NCBI GenBank assembly: GCA_035489715.1
Contig: DATHAP010000007.1
Coordinates: 1 to 38,883, forward strand
Direction: 5' to 3'
DNA: 38,883 nucleotides
Source: Actinomycetes bacterium
GTDB taxonomy: Bacteria; Actinomycetota; Actinomycetes; JACCUZ01
A program made the position numbers and the translations under genes. This document shows positions 10,768-20,082 of this stretch, one piece after another. The notes under the pieces were generated by a model. That model was not told the origin of the DNA. It made no database searches and saw nothing but the letters and a program-made list of their open reading frames with translations. The stretch's first letter is position 1. Each line of letters opens with the position of its first letter.

Positions 10768-10817
10768 TTCAGGGTCCGTTCCGCGTGGTCTCCGGCACAT
10801 CTCAGGGTGACCCTGAG
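10768..10817. promoter_or_regulatory. Candidate operator: CAGGGT palindrome plus half-site upstream of the ABC genes
   Basis: CTCAGGGT-G-ACCCTGAG at 10801-10817 is a perfect inverted repeat with 8-bp arms. A further TCAGGGT lies at 10768-10774, about three helical turns closer to the ABC ATPase start. The arrangement fits a dimeric regulator, such as a response regulator, acting on the minus-strand ABC promoter. No regulator gene is adjacent. Confidence 0.5.
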
Positions 10818-10827
10818 CCGCACCCAA

Positions 10828-10845
10828 CCGTTGTCCGCACAACGG
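10828..10845. terminator. Hairpin after the RecB-like nuclease gene
   Basis: CCGTTGT, loop CCGC, ACAACGG: a perfect 7-bp stem starting 16 bp downstream (minus-strand sense) of the RecB-like stop codon. It has no clear U-tract. It separates that gene from the ABC operator region. Confidence 0.5.
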
Positions 10846-10861
10846 GACCGAGCGCCAGAGG

Positions 10862-11836
10862 TCAGATCTCGTCGCCCGGCGTGTGCGGTGAGGGGCGCTC
10901 CGAGTCGGCGAGCACCCCTGTGGTGGGGACGGCCGGCACGTCGGGCACGGCCGGCACCGGCAGCACCTCCAGCGCCGGCAGGTCCGGCGGCGTGCCGCCG
11001 AACGCCGGACAGAGCTGTTGGTGGTCGCACCAGTCGCAGAGACGGGTCGGGTTGGGGCGCCAGTCCCCCCGCTCGGTGGCCCGGGAGATGGCCGCCCAGA
11101 TCGCCTCGAGCTTGCGCTCGGTGGCCCGCAGGTCGGCCTCGTCGGGTTCGTAGCGCAGCACCTCGCCGCTGCCGAGGTAGAGCAGCTGCAGCAGCCGGGG
11201 CACCTCGCCGCGCAGGCGCCACAGCACCAGTGCGTAGAACCGCATCTGGAACATCGCCTTGGCCTCGAACCCCTCGCGAGGCGCTCGGCCGGTCTTGTAG
11301 TCGACGACCCGCAGGGCACCGGTCGGGGCGACGTCGAGCCGGTCCACGTAGCCGCGCAGCCGCAGGCCGGACCCGAGGTCGTGCTCGACGAAGAGCTCGC
11401 GCTCGGCGGGCTCGAGGCGCGTGGGGTCCTCGAGCTCGAAGTAGGCGTCGAGCAGGTCGCGGGCGGACTGCAGCCAGGCGTCCTCGTCGAGCCGGCGTGA
11501 CCCGGCGTCGGCGTCAGCAGGGTCTGCGTCGGCTGCCGGAGCGAGCGGGAAGAGCTCGGCGAGCTCGGGCTCGGCCTCGAGCAGCCGCTCCCACTCGGGG
11601 ACCACCAGGTCGTGGGCGTGTTGGGGGGTCCGCTCGACGGCCGGGAGGTCGAAGAGCCGCTCCAGCACCGAGTGCACCACGGTGCCCCGGGTCGCGGCCG
11701 GGCTGGGCCGCTCGGGCAGCCGGTCGATCACCCGGAAGCGGTAGAGCAGGGGACAGGTGAGGAAGTCGGCCGCCCGCGACGGGGACAGCGACGCCGGCGC
11801 CCGCACCTCGGTCCCGTCCAGCACCTCTGCGGTCAT
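10862..11836 (-). CDS. RecB-family PD-(D/E)XK nuclease with Fe-S cysteines
   Basis: A 324-aa stand-alone nuclease of the RecB/Cas4/AddB-like class. The core is the nuclease motif GYVDRLDVAPTGALRVVDYKTG (catalytic Asp and the D-x-K of DYKTG), followed by the MQMRFYAL-type helix typical of motif QxxxY (here QMRFYAL). Four cysteines, Cys28 in FLTCPLLYRFR and CDWC-x5-C near the C-terminus, match the [4Fe-4S] clasp that holds such domains closed. The tail after FGG is Pro/Val-rich and probably unstructured. The M. tuberculosis homologue at this position is annotated as a RecB-like exonuclease (Rv2119, from memory). A longer frame begins at 11881, but ATG 11836 follows TAGGGT by 7 nt. The gene is divergent from the M50 protease gene. 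Confidence 0.88.
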   Translation of the reverse strand: MTAEVLDGTEVRAPASLSPSRAADFLTCPLLYRFRVIDRLPERPSPAATRGTVVHSVLERLFDLPAVERTPQHAHDLVVPEWERLLEAEPELAELFPLAPAADADPADADAGSRRLDEDAWLQSARDLLDAYFELEDPTRLEPAERELFVEHDLGSGLRLRGYVDRLDVAPTGALRVVDYKTGRAPREGFEAKAMFQMRFYALVLWRLRGEVPRLLQLLYLGSGEVLRYEPDEADLRATERKLEAIWAAISRATERGDWRPNPTRLCDWCDHQQLCPAFGGTPPDLPALEVLPVPAVPDVPAVPTTGVLADSERPSPHTPGDEI

Positions 11837-11843
11837 GTGCCGA

Positions 11844-11849
11844 ACCCTA
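11844..11849 (-). promoter_or_regulatory. -10 box TAGGGT, predicted leaderless start of the RecB-like gene
   Basis: TAGGGT on the minus strand is followed by 7 nt and ATG at 11836. There is no ribosome-binding site. Confidence 0.5.
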
Positions 11850-11906
11850 GGCGCAGGGGCGGACACAACCCGGCTGTCCACACCGGTGAGCCGCAGGGTG
11901 CCACCG

Positions 11907-11912
11907 TAGGCT
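11907..11912 (+). promoter_or_regulatory. -10 box TAGGCT, predicted leaderless start of the M50 protease gene
   Basis: TAGGCT is followed by 7 nt and GTG at 11920. It stands 57 bp from the divergent -10 box of the RecB-like gene, so the two promoters share one short control region. Confidence 0.5.
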
Positions 11913-11919
11913 GGCCGGT

Positions 11920-13050
11920 GTGAATGACGGCCGCATCGTCATCGCCCGGCCGTTCGGCGTGCCGGTCGATGTCACCCCCACCTGGTTCCTGGTGGCCGCC
12001 CTGATCACGTACGGCTTCGCGCCCACCGTGGAGCGCACCGTGCCGGGGATCGGCGACTGGCGGTACGCCGTCTCGCTGGCCTTCGCGCTCCTCCTCTACC
12101 TCTCCGTCCTGGTCCACGAGCTCAGCCACACCGTCGTCGCCCTGCAGGCCGGCCTGCCGGTCCGGCGGATCAGCCTGCACCTGCTCGGCGGGGTGTCCGA
12201 GATCGAGCGGCCGGCCAACACGGCCGGCCGCGAGGCCGGCATCGCGGCCGCCGGCCCGGCCGTCTCCCTGGCGATCGCCGCGGTGGCGTTCGGCGTGGGC
12301 GAGCTCCTCGAGCCGGGCACGGTGGCCCGACTGCTCGCCCGCGGGCTCATGGTCAGCAACCTGGTGGTCGGCGTCTTCAACCTGCTGCCCGGCCTGCCCC
12401 TGGACGGCGGCCGGGTGCTCTCCGCCGGGGTGTGGCGCATCACCGGCCGCCGACACCTCGGCACCGTGGTCGCGGCCTGGCTCGGGCGGGGTGTCGCCGT
12501 CGTCGTCCTGATGCTGCCGTTCGCCCTCTCCGCCCGCACCGGGGGGCGCCTCGACCTGGTCGACGTGGTCTGGGGCGCGCTGCTCGGTGCGTTCATCTGG
12601 GTCGGCGCCACCCAGTCGCTGCAGCAGGCGGGGCTGCAGCAGCGGCTCCCCGCGCTCAGCGCGCGCCGGCTGACCCGCCGGGCGATCCCGGTGCCGGCGA
12701 GCCTCCCGCTGTCCGAGGCGCTGCGGCAGGCCCACGAGGCAGGGGCTCGCGGGATGGTGGTGGTGTCGAGCGGCGGCGACCCGGTCGGCCTGGTCGTGGA
12801 GTCCGCGGTCCGGGCGACGCCCGTCGACCGCCGGCCCTGGGTCCCCGTGGGCGACCTGTCGCGGCGACTCGAGACGGGCCACCAGGTGGTGGCCGACCTC
12901 GAGGGCGAGGAGCTGGTCCACGCGCTGACCGCCCAGCCGGCCAGCGAGTACCTCGTCGTCGAGGCCAACGGCGACATCTACGGCGTGCTGGCCACCTCCG
13001 ACGTCGAGCGGGCACTCACCGCCGGCCCCGCCGCCCGGCAGAGCAGCTAG
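11920..13050 (+). CDS. Site-2-type M50 metalloprotease with C-terminal CBS domains
   Basis: A 376-aa membrane zinc protease of the M50B/SpoIVFB-like family that carries out intramembrane proteolysis. HELSH (66-70) supplies the two His ligands and the catalytic Glu. LPGLPLDGGR (157-165) supplies the third ligand, Asp162. About six hydrophobic segments lie in residues 18-230. The C-terminal ~130 residues form a CBS pair (RAIPVPASLPLSEALRQA ... EYLVVEANGDIYGVLATSDVERAL), which in such proteases is thought to sense nucleotides. The substrate is unknown. Candidates include anti-sigma factors. The start is GTG 11920 and the mRNA is likely leaderless. trmI follows 21 bp downstream with its own -10 box. 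Confidence 0.9.
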   Translation: MNDGRIVIARPFGVPVDVTPTWFLVAALITYGFAPTVERTVPGIGDWRYAVSLAFALLLYLSVLVHELSHTVVALQAGLPVRRISLHLLGGVSEIERPANTAGREAGIAAAGPAVSLAIAAVAFGVGELLEPGTVARLLARGLMVSNLVVGVFNLLPGLPLDGGRVLSAGVWRITGRRHLGTVVAAWLGRGVAVVVLMLPFALSARTGGRLDLVDVVWGALLGAFIWVGATQSLQQAGLQQRLPALSARRLTRRAIPVPASLPLSEALRQAHEAGARGMVVVSSGGDPVGLVVESAVRATPVDRRPWVPVGDLSRRLETGHQVVADLEGEELVHALTAQPASEYLVVEANGDIYGVLATSDVERALTAGPAARQSS

Positions 13051-13962
<912 letters not shown>

Positions 13963-13963
13963 G

Positions 13964-13980
13964 CCGGCTCCGGGAGCCGG
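13964..13980 (+). terminator. GC hairpin just after trmI
   Basis: CCGGCTC, loop CGG, GAGCCGG: a perfect 7-bp stem starting 2 bp after the trmI stop. There is no U-tract. It may attenuate read-through into arc. Confidence 0.5.
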
Positions 13981-14010
13981 TCGGATATTGATCGGGGGAC
14001 ACGCCCAGGT

Positions 14011-14031
14011 GCAGGTCCGCTCCGGACCTGC
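14011..14031. promoter_or_regulatory. 21-bp palindrome in the arc promoter
   Basis: GCAGGTCCG arms around CTC form a perfect inverted repeat. It begins 31 bp after the trmI terminator-like hairpin and ends 6 bp before TAGGTT (14038-14043), the likely arc -10 box. It therefore covers the -35 region and most of the spacer. This is the expected place for a repressor operator. As RNA it could also be a second trmI terminator. Confidence 0.5.
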
Positions 14032-14037
14032 CGAAGG

Positions 14038-14043
14038 TAGGTT
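14038..14043 (+). promoter_or_regulatory. -10 box TAGGTT of arc, with a structured leader
   Basis: This predicts a transcript start near 14050 and a ~54-nt leader. The leader holds two possible stems: CTCCCG (14056) with CGGGAG (14077), and CCCC-GAA-GGGG (14085-14095), which overlaps the ribosome-binding site GGGGAGG. Confidence 0.45.
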
Positions 14044-14104
14044 GGTCAGCGAACGGCTCCCGCCAGTCAGTGGACCGGGAGTGCCCCGAAGGGGAGGTGA
14101 CGCC

Positions 14105-15889
14105 GTGTCCGCAACGGACCGACCGACCGACGACGGCAAGCGCCGCTCGTCCCGGGCCGACGGCGGTGCCGTCGGTGCCGCCGATGCCCAGCTGCAGGCC
14201 CTCCAGGACGAGGTCGAGGCCCTGCGCCGCAGGCTCACCGACTCGCCGCGCCACCTGCGCGCCCTGGAGGAGCGGGTCACCGACCTGCAGACCAACCTCG
14301 CGGCGGTGACGACGCAGAACGAGCGGCTGGTGAGCACCCTCAAGGAGGCGCGCGACCAGATCGTGACGCTGAAGGAGGAGGTCGACCGGCTGGCTCAGCC
14401 GCCCGCCGGCTTCGGCGTCTTCCTGCAGCACAACGACGACGACACGGTCGACATCTTCACCGGCGGCCGAAAGCTGCGCGTCGCCGTCAGCCCCGGCGTC
14501 GAGCTCGAGGGCATGGTCCGCGGCCAGGAGGTCATGCTCAACGAGGCGATGAACGTCGTCGCAGCGCTCGCGTTCGAGCGTGTCGGCGAGGTCGTCATGC
14601 TCAAGGAGGTGCTCGCTGACGGCGAGCGCGCCCTGGTGGTCGGCCACACCGACGACGAGAAGGTCGTCCGTCTCGCCGAGCCGCTGCTCGACGGCGAGCA
14701 CCTGCGGGTGGGGGAGTCGCTGCTGCTCGAGCCGCGGTCGGGCTACGTCTACGAGCGGGTGCCCAAGTCCGAGGTCGAGGAGCTCGTCCTCGAAGAGGTC
14801 CCCGACATCGACTACACGCTGATCGGCGGCCTGGCCGCCCAGATCGAGCAGATCCGCGACGCCGTCGAGCTGCCCTACCTGCACCCCGACCTGTTCACCG
14901 AGCACCAGCTGCGCCCGCCGAAGGGCGTGCTGCTCTACGGCCCGCCCGGCTGCGGCAAGACGCTGATCGCCAAGGCGGTCGCCAACTCGCTGGCCAAGAA
15001 GGTCGCCGAGGTGACCGGCAAGCCCGAGGGCCGCTCCTTCTTCCTGAACATCAAAGGCCCCGAGCTGCTCAACAAGTACGTCGGCGAGACCGAGCGGCAC
15101 ATCCGGCTGGTCTTCTCGCGAGCTCGTGAGAAAGCATCCGAAGGCACGCCGGTCATCGTCTTCTTCGACGAGATGGACTCGCTGTTCCGCACCCGCGGGT
15201 CCGGCGTCTCCTCCGACGTCGAGAACACGATCGTGCCGCAGCTGCTGTCGGAGATCGACGGCGTCGAGGGGCTCGAGAACGTCCTCGTCATCGGTGCGTC
15301 CAACCGTGAGGACATGATCGACCCGGCCATCCTGCGACCCGGCCGCCTCGACGTGAAGATCAAGATCGAGCGCCCCGACGCCGAGTCGGCGCGCGACATC
15401 TTCTCGAAGTACATCAAGGCCGAGCTGCCGCTGCACGAGGAGGACCTGCGCGAGAACGGCAACAACCGCGAGGCCACCGTGTCGGCGATGATCCAGCGCA
15501 CGGTCGAGCGGATGTACTCCGAGCTCGAGGAGAACCGCTTCCTCGAGGTCACCTACGCCAACGGTGACAAGGAGGTCCTCTACTTCAAGGACTTCAACTC
15601 CGGCGCGATGATCCAGAACATCGTCGACCGGGCCAAGAAGATGGCCATCAAGGACTTCCTCGAGCTGGGCCAGAAGGGCCTGCGGATCTCCCACCTGCTC
15701 GCCGCCTGCGTCGACGAGTTCAAGGAGAACGAGGACCTGCCCAACACGACGAACCCGGACGACTGGGCGCGCATCTCCGGCAAGAAGGGCGAGCGCATCG
15801 TCTACATCCGCACGCTGATCCAGGGCAAGCAGGGCACCGAGGCCGGCCGGTCGATCGACACCGTCGCCAACACCGGCCAGTACCTGTAG
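14105..15889 (+). CDS. arc: Proteasomal AAA ATPase Arc/Mpa
   Basis: This hexameric unfoldase recognises Pup through its coiled coil and feeds pupylated proteins into the 20S proteasome. It is 594 aa, close to mycobacterial Mpa. The N-terminal coiled coil is at about 30-98 ([18 protein letters not shown] ... [11 protein letters not shown]), with two OB domains at about 100-240. The AAA domain has Walker A GPPGCGKT (279-286), Walker B VIVFFDE (Asp355, Glu356), and the second-region [15 protein letters not shown]. The extreme C-terminus is GQYL, with penultimate Tyr593, the residue needed for docking on the proteasome alpha ring. Start GTG 14105 is preceded by GGGGAGG. The frame is open upstream, but no better start is seen. 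Confidence 0.96.
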   Translation: MSATDRPTDDGKRRSSRADGGAVGAADAQLQALQDEVEALRRRLTDSPRHLRALEERVTDLQTNLAAVTTQNERLVSTLKEARDQIVTLKEEVDRLAQPPAGFGVFLQHNDDDTVDIFTGGRKLRVAVSPGVELEGMVRGQEVMLNEAMNVVAALAFERVGEVVMLKEVLADGERALVVGHTDDEKVVRLAEPLLDGEHLRVGESLLLEPRSGYVYERVPKSEVEELVLEEVPDIDYTLIGGLAAQIEQIRDAVELPYLHPDLFTEHQLRPPKGVLLYGPPGCGKTLIAKAVANSLAKKVAEVTGKPEGRSFFLNIKGPELLNKYVGETERHIRLVFSRAREKASEGTPVIVFFDEMDSLFRTRGSGVSSDVENTIVPQLLSEIDGVEGLENVLVIGASNREDMIDPAILRPGRLDVKIKIERPDAESARDIFSKYIKAELPLHEEDLRENGNNREATVSAMIQRTVERMYSELEENRFLEVTYANGDKEVLYFKDFNSGAMIQNIVDRAKKMAIKDFLELGQKGLRISHLLAACVDEFKENEDLPNTTNPDDWARISGKKGERIVYIRTLIQGKQGTEAGRSIDTVANTGQYL

Positions 15890-15901
15890 GTCCCGGACCC
15901 G

Positions 15902-16420
15902 TCAGACCAGACGGCCGGACGCGAGCAGGGCCTCGACCAGCTCGCGGCCGTCCGGCACGAACGGCCAGGTCGGGTCGGACAGACGCGCCTGCAGCTCGGC
16001 GAGGGTCATCCAGGTGCCCCAGGCCACCTCCTCGGCCTGGTGGACGACCTCGCCGTCGTACGTCGCCAGGTAGCTGTGCCAGACGTGCCGCGTCGACCCG
16101 TCCTCGTACCACCCCGTCGCGACGGCCTCGAGGACCACGTCGTGGGCACCGAGCTCCTCGGCGACCTCCCGTGCGGCGGCGTCGGCGGGCTCCTCGCCGG
16201 CCTGCACCCCGCCGGCGGCGAAGCAGTCGTGCAGACCGGGGAAGACGTCCTTGGTGTCCGTCCGCCGGTGCACGTAGACCCGCCCGGCGGAGTCCCGCAG
16301 CATGACCGCGACGACCGCGTGGGGCAGGTTGTCCCGTCGCACGACCGAGCGCCGAGCCGACCCGACGACCCGCCCGTCGCGGTCGACGACCGCCAGCTGC
16401 TCCTCGCCGTCCGCCGTCAC
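15902..16420 (-). CDS. NUDIX hydrolase
   Basis: About 172 aa. The NUDIX box [23 protein letters not shown] fits G-x5-E-x7-REUxEExGU. The block [24 protein letters not shown] before it is typical of the YfcD/isopentenyl-diphosphate-isomerase-like NUDIX group, whose substrates are often uncertain. The start is ambiguous. GTG 16420 has AGGA about 10 nt upstream and gives the usual short N-terminus ([16 protein letters not shown]). GTG 16438 and ATG 16462 are in frame, and the latter overlaps the dop ATG head-to-head. The gene is divergent from dop and convergent with arc (12 bp between the two stop codons). Confidence 0.82.
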   Translation of the reverse strand: MTADGEEQLAVVDRDGRVVGSARRSVVRRDNLPHAVVAVMLRDSAGRVYVHRRTDTKDVFPGLHDCFAAGGVQAGEEPADAAAREVAEELGAHDVVLEAVATGWYEDGSTRHVWHSYLATYDGEVVHQAEEVAWGTWMTLAELQARLSDPTWPFVPDGRELVEALLASGRLV

Positions 16421-16447
16421 GTCGGCCGATCCTGCCACCCTCGCGCG

Positions 16448-16453
16448 TAGGCT
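16448..16453 (+). promoter_or_regulatory. -10 box TAGGCT, predicted leaderless start of dop
   Basis: TAGGCT is followed by 7 nt and ATG at 16461. No ribosome-binding site is visible. The box lies inside the possible 5' coding end of the divergent NUDIX gene. Confidence 0.55.
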
Positions 16454-16460
16454 CTGCGAC

Positions 16461-17978
16461 ATGAGCGTCTGGCGCGTCATGGGCACCGAGACCGAGTACG
16501 GGATCATCGTGCCCGGCAACCCCGGTGCCAACGCGATGCTGATCTCCAGCCAGGTCGTCAACGCCTACGCCCAGCAGCCACCCTCCGGTCGCAACCGCCG
16601 CACCCGCTGGGACTTCGAGGAGGAGAGCCCGCTGCGCGACGCGCGCGGCTTCGACCTGGCGCGGGAGGCGGCCGACGCGTCGCAGCTGACCGACGAGGAC
16701 GTCGGCCTGGCCAACATCATCCTGACCAACGGCGCGCGCTTCTACGTCGACCACGCGCACCCGGAGTACAGCTCTCCCGAGACGACCAACCCGCGCGACG
16801 CGCTCATCTGGGACCGGGCCGGAGAGCGGATCATGGCCGAGGCCAGCCGGCGCGCGGCGCAGATCCCCAACACGCCGCCGATCAACCTCTACAAGAACAA
16901 CACCGACAACAAGGGTGCGTCCTACGGCACCCACGAGAACTACCTGATGCGGCGAGAGACGCCCTTCGCCGACATCGTGAAGCACCTGACGCCGTTCTTC
17001 GTCTCGCGGCAGGTCGTCTGCGGGTCGGGCCGGGTGGGCATCGGCCAGGACGGCCGCGGGCACGGCTTCCAGATCTCGCAGCGCGCCGACTACTTCGAGG
17101 TCGAGGTCGGCCTCGAGACGACGCTGAAGCGGCCGATCATCAACACCCGCGACGAGCCGCACGCGGTGGCCGAGAAGTACCGCCGGCTGCACGTCATCAT
17201 CGGCGACGCCAACCTCGCGGAGGTCTCGGCCTACCTCAAGCTCGGCACCACGTCGTTGGTCCTCGCGATGATCGAGGACGGCTTCCTCTCGGTCGACCTC
17301 ACCGTGGACCGGCCGGTGACCACGCTGCACGCGGTCTCGCACGACCCGTCGCTGCGCCACCTCGTCACGCTGCGCACCGGCCGCACCCTGACGGCCGTGC
17401 AGCTTCAGATGGAGTACGCCGAGCAGGCCCGCAAGTACGTCGAGGACCGCTACGGCTCCGACGCCGACCCGGTCACCACCGACGTCCTGGACCGCTGGGA
17501 GTCGGTGCTCACCCGGCTCGAGACCGACCCCATGTCGCTGGCCCACGAGCTGGACTGGGTGGCCAAGATGGCGATCCTCGAGGGCTACCGGGCCCGCGAC
17601 GGGCTCGACTGGAGCTCTTCGCGGCTCGAGGCCATCGACCTCCAGTACTCCGACGTCCGCCCCGAGAAGGGGCTGTTCAACAAGCTGTCGGCCAACGGCC
17701 GGTTCACCCGGGTGGTCTCCGACGAGGAGATCGACCGGGCGATCACCGAGCCGCCGACGGACACTCGGGCGTACTTCCGCGGCCGGTGCCTCGCCAAGTA
17801 CCCCGACGAGGTGGCCGCCGCGTCCTGGGACTCCGTCATCTTCGACCTGCCGGGGCGCGACTCGCTGCAGCGGGTGCCGACCCTGGAGCCGCTGCGCGGC
17901 ACGAAGGAGCACGTCGGCGACCTGCTCGACCGCAGCGCGACCGCTGACGACTTGGTGCGGGCCATCACGGGTGGCTGA
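16461..17978 (+). CDS. dop: Pup deamidase/depupylase
   Basis: Dop converts the C-terminal Gln of Pup to Glu and can also remove Pup from tagged proteins. It is a glutamine-synthetase-like ATP-binding enzyme. It is 505 aa, in the normal range. The N-terminus [13 protein letters not shown] holds the metal/ATP-binding Glu residues. The catalytic Asp is Asp97 in [14 protein letters not shown] (Asp95 in mycobacteria). [20 protein letters not shown] and [12 protein letters not shown] are shared with PafA. The longer loop rich in Arg and acidic residues after residue 40 ([24 protein letters not shown]) is the Dop-specific loop that separates it from PafA. The end overlaps the following gene by 8 bp. 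Confidence 0.96.
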   Translation: MSVWRVMGTETEYGIIVPGNPGANAMLISSQVVNAYAQQPPSGRNRRTRWDFEEESPLRDARGFDLAREAADASQLTDEDVGLANIILTNGARFYVDHAHPEYSSPETTNPRDALIWDRAGERIMAEASRRAAQIPNTPPINLYKNNTDNKGASYGTHENYLMRRETPFADIVKHLTPFFVSRQVVCGSGRVGIGQDGRGHGFQISQRADYFEVEVGLETTLKRPIINTRDEPHAVAEKYRRLHVIIGDANLAEVSAYLKLGTTSLVLAMIEDGFLSVDLTVDRPVTTLHAVSHDPSLRHLVTLRTGRTLTAVQLQMEYAEQARKYVEDRYGSDADPVTTDVLDRWESVLTRLETDPMSLAHELDWVAKMAILEGYRARDGLDWSSSRLEAIDLQYSDVRPEKGLFNKLSANGRFTRVVSDEEIDRAITEPPTDTRAYFRGRCLAKYPDEVAAASWDSVIFDLPGRDSLQRVPTLEPLRGTKEHVGDLLDRSATADDLVRAITGG

Positions 17979-18639
17979 CGACGGGGAGCAGCTCCCGCGG
18001 CTGCCCACGGTGCACCCGGACGTCAGCGAGTGGGACTTCCCGCGCTGGTTCGGCCCGTCGACGCCGTTGCGCCCGGCAGCGGTGGCCCGGCTCTTCGAGG
18101 GCACCGGGGTGACCTGGTGGGTCGTCGGGGGATGGTCCCTCGAGGCCGACCCCGCGCGCCCGCGCCGCCACCACGACGACATCGACGTCGCGGTCCGCCG
18201 CGATCAGGCCGACGCCGTCCGGGAGGCGCTGACCGGGTTCCACCTGTGGCAGACCTATCCGGGACTTCGACCGGTCTATCCGGGCGAGCCGCTGCCGGAG
18301 GGGCTCGACCAGATGTGGGTCCGCCGGGACGCCTTCTCGCCCTGGCTGATGGACCTGCTCCTCTCCCCGGTGGACGGCCCCGACTGGGTCTACAAGAAGG
18401 ACCACCGGGTCCGCCTGCCGCTCACCGAGGTGGTGCGGACCGGCCCTGACGGCCTGCCCTACCAGGCGCCGCAGGTGGGGCTGCTGTTCAAGGCGAAGCA
18501 CGCGCGGGTGAAGGACGTGGGCGATCTCGACGACTGCTGGCCGAGGCTGGACGAGCCGGACCGCCGGTGGTTCCTCGAGACGCTCGCCCTCACCGACCCC
18601 GGCCACCCGTGGCTGGACCGGGTCAGCGTCCGCGGGTGA
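17971..18639 (+). CDS. Nucleotidyltransferase-like protein overlapping dop
   Basis: A 222-aa protein with the minimal nucleotidyltransferase signature of the aminoglycoside adenylyltransferase/MNT superfamily: [12 protein letters not shown] (GGWS at 53-56) followed by [13 protein letters not shown] (metal-binding acids in DDID, 69-72). The rest of the fold, with [20 protein letters not shown] and the following short helix, resembles the carboxy half of such proteins. Whether it modifies a drug, an RNA, a protein or nothing is unknown. The start GTG 17971 lies within dop (8-bp overlap), so it is probably translated with dop. It overlaps the convergent ferredoxin gene by 17 bp. I do not recall this gene in the mycobacterial proteasome locus. 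Confidence 0.75.
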   Translation: MADDGEQLPRLPTVHPDVSEWDFPRWFGPSTPLRPAAVARLFEGTGVTWWVVGGWSLEADPARPRRHHDDIDVAVRRDQADAVREALTGFHLWQTYPGLRPVYPGEPLPEGLDQMWVRRDAFSPWLMDLLLSPVDGPDWVYKKDHRVRLPLTEVVRTGPDGLPYQAPQVGLLFKAKHARVKDVGDLDDCWPRLDEPDRRWFLETLALTDPGHPWLDRVSVRG

Positions 18640-18820
18640 GCCGCAGGGCGACCGCCGGGCAGGCGTCCCGGGCCTGGGCGGCCCGCCGGACCTGGCCGGA
18701 CGGCAGGTCGTCGACCACCGGGTAGCCCCACTCGTCGAGCGTGACCGCCTCGGGCAGCAGCTCCGCGCACAGGCCGCGGGCCTGGCACCGGGCCCAGTCG
18801 ACCACCAGTCTCGCGCTCAT
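18623..18820 (-). CDS. Small ferredoxin with three cluster cysteines
   Basis: A 65-aa ferredoxin. Cysteines are Cys12 (WARCQARG), Cys18 (LCAELLPEA) and Cys54 (ACPAVAL). The missing second cysteine of the usual C-x2-C-x2-C pattern predicts a [3Fe-4S] cluster, as in ferredoxins that serve actinobacterial P450s. Here, though, the partner is the NuoF-like protein: ATG 18820 overlaps the TGA of that gene (ATGA), so the two are translationally coupled. The likely role is one-electron carrier to or from the flavoprotein. A longer frame upstream has no credible start. Confidence 0.82.
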   Translation of the reverse strand: MSARLVVDWARCQARGLCAELLPEAVTLDEWGYPVVDDLPSGQVRRAAQARDACPAVALRLTRGR

Positions 18821-20082
18821 CGCCACGACTCCGCTCCGGCGACCGCCGTGTGCGCCGGCAACGGCGCGACCGGCGAGCAGTCCAGGTCCCGGCACCGCCC
18901 GGCGCGCAGGTGCTGCTCCACGTGCGCCCGGAACACGTCCAGCGTCGACCGCACCAGCCGGACGGCGCCGTCGGGGTGGTGGCAGGCTCCCCGGCCGGCG
19001 ACCAGCGAGGCCCGCCGGTCCAGCCGCGACAGCGCCGACCCGTCACCGGTCACCATGGCCGTGAGGTCGGCCGCCATGGCGGGCAGCCCGTTCAGGCACG
19101 GGCCGCACTGCCCGGCCGACTCCGCGGCCAGCCAGCCGACCAGCCGCTCGGCCTCCGCGAGCGCGCACCGGTCGGCCGGCAGCGCCAGCAGGAGCCCGGT
19201 GCCGAGGTCGGCACCGCGGGCCGCCAACGAGGCCCGGGCCAGTGTCGCGGTGCGGGCGGCGTCCCAGGAGAGCCAGCTGCCGCCGTACCCCCCGACGAGC
19301 AGGGCGGCCACCGGCGTGCGGAGGCCGCCGCAGGCCTCGAGCGCCTCGACGAGGGGCGCCCCGAGCGGTACCTCGACCACACCCGGCCGCACCACGCCAC
19401 CGCGCACCGTCGCCAGCATCGTCCCCGGCTCGTCCGGCGGGCCGACGGAGCGGAACCAGGCCGCCCCGTGCCTGGCGACCAGTCCCGCGTGCGCGAAGGT
19501 CTCCGCGTTGGCGAGCAGCGTGGGCCGCCCCCGCACGCCGCGTTCGGCGGTGCGGTACGCCGTCGCGCTCGGCATGGCCGGGCCACCCGACAGGTGCCGG
19601 ACGATCGCCGACGCCTCCCCGGAGACGTAGCGGTCCGGGCCGGCCACGACCTCGACCCGGACGGTGTCCAGCCCGACCGACAGCCGCTCGAACGCAGCGG
19701 TCTCGACGGCTTGCTCGGCCCCCTGGCCGCCACGGTGCACCCAGACGACGACCTCGCGGGCGCCCACGGCCCGGGCGCAGGCCGCCGCGCCGTCGAGCAC
19801 GAGGTGCGGCGCCCTGGTCACCAGGCTGGCGTCCTTGACCGCGGCCGGCTCGCTCTCGGCGGCGTTCACCACGACCACCGGCCGGCCCCGGAGCCGGGAC
19901 TGGCTCTGGACGGTGCGCATCTTGCCGGCGAGGGGATAGCCGGCGCCGCCGCGCCCGGTGAGCCCGCTGGTCTCGACCTCGTCGACCAGTCCGCGACCGG
20001 TCCTCGGCAGGGCACCGTGGACGGCCAGGTGCTCGGCGAGGGTCAACGGCCGGTCCGGCCGGGTCCCGGCGATGAGCCTCAT
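18817..20082 (-). CDS. NuoF-like flavoprotein (NADH dehydrogenase 51-kDa-subunit family)
   Basis: A 421-aa stand-alone relative of NuoF. Family landmarks are the FMN-site loop TGRGGAGYPLAGKM (about 42-55), AAESEPAAVKD (about 74-84, where NuoF has the E-x-EPGT-KD block), ANAETFAHAG (about 191-200), VGGYGGSW (263-270), and the Fe-S region ESAGQCGPCLNG (321-332) with a distal Cys367. In NuoF the cluster is held by SCGxCxPC plus a distal Cys. Here the first Cys is Ala323, leaving Cys326, Cys329 and Cys367. There is no NuoE or NuoG nearby, so this is not complex I. It probably passes electrons between a nicotinamide or flavin and the adjacent ferredoxin. ATG 20082 has GGGAG 7 nt upstream and shares a base with the ApbE stop (TGATG). 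Confidence 0.82.
   Translation of the reverse strand: MRLIAGTRPDRPLTLAEHLAVHGALPRTGRGLVDEVETSGLTGRGGAGYPLAGKMRTVQSQSRLRGRPVVVVNAAESEPAAVKDASLVTRAPHLVLDGAAACARAVGAREVVVWVHRGGQGAEQAVETAAFERLSVGLDTVRVEVVAGPDRYVSGEASAIVRHLSGGPAMPSATAYRTAERGVRGRPTLLANAETFAHAGLVARHGAAWFRSVGPPDEPGTMLATVRGGVVRPGVVEVPLGAPLVEALEACGGLRTPVAALLVGGYGGSWLSWDAARTATLARASLAARGADLGTGLLLALPADRCALAEAERLVGWLAAESAGQCGPCLNGLPAMAADLTAMVTGDGSALSRLDRRASLVAGRGACHHPDGAVRLVRSTLDVFRAHVEQHLRAGRCRDLDCSPVAPLPAHTAVAGAESWR

Noticed and set aside
18817-20082. A subunit of respiratory complex I
   Set aside because: No other nuo gene is present, the Fe-S site lacks one ligand, and the genes it overlaps are ApbE and a small ferredoxin.
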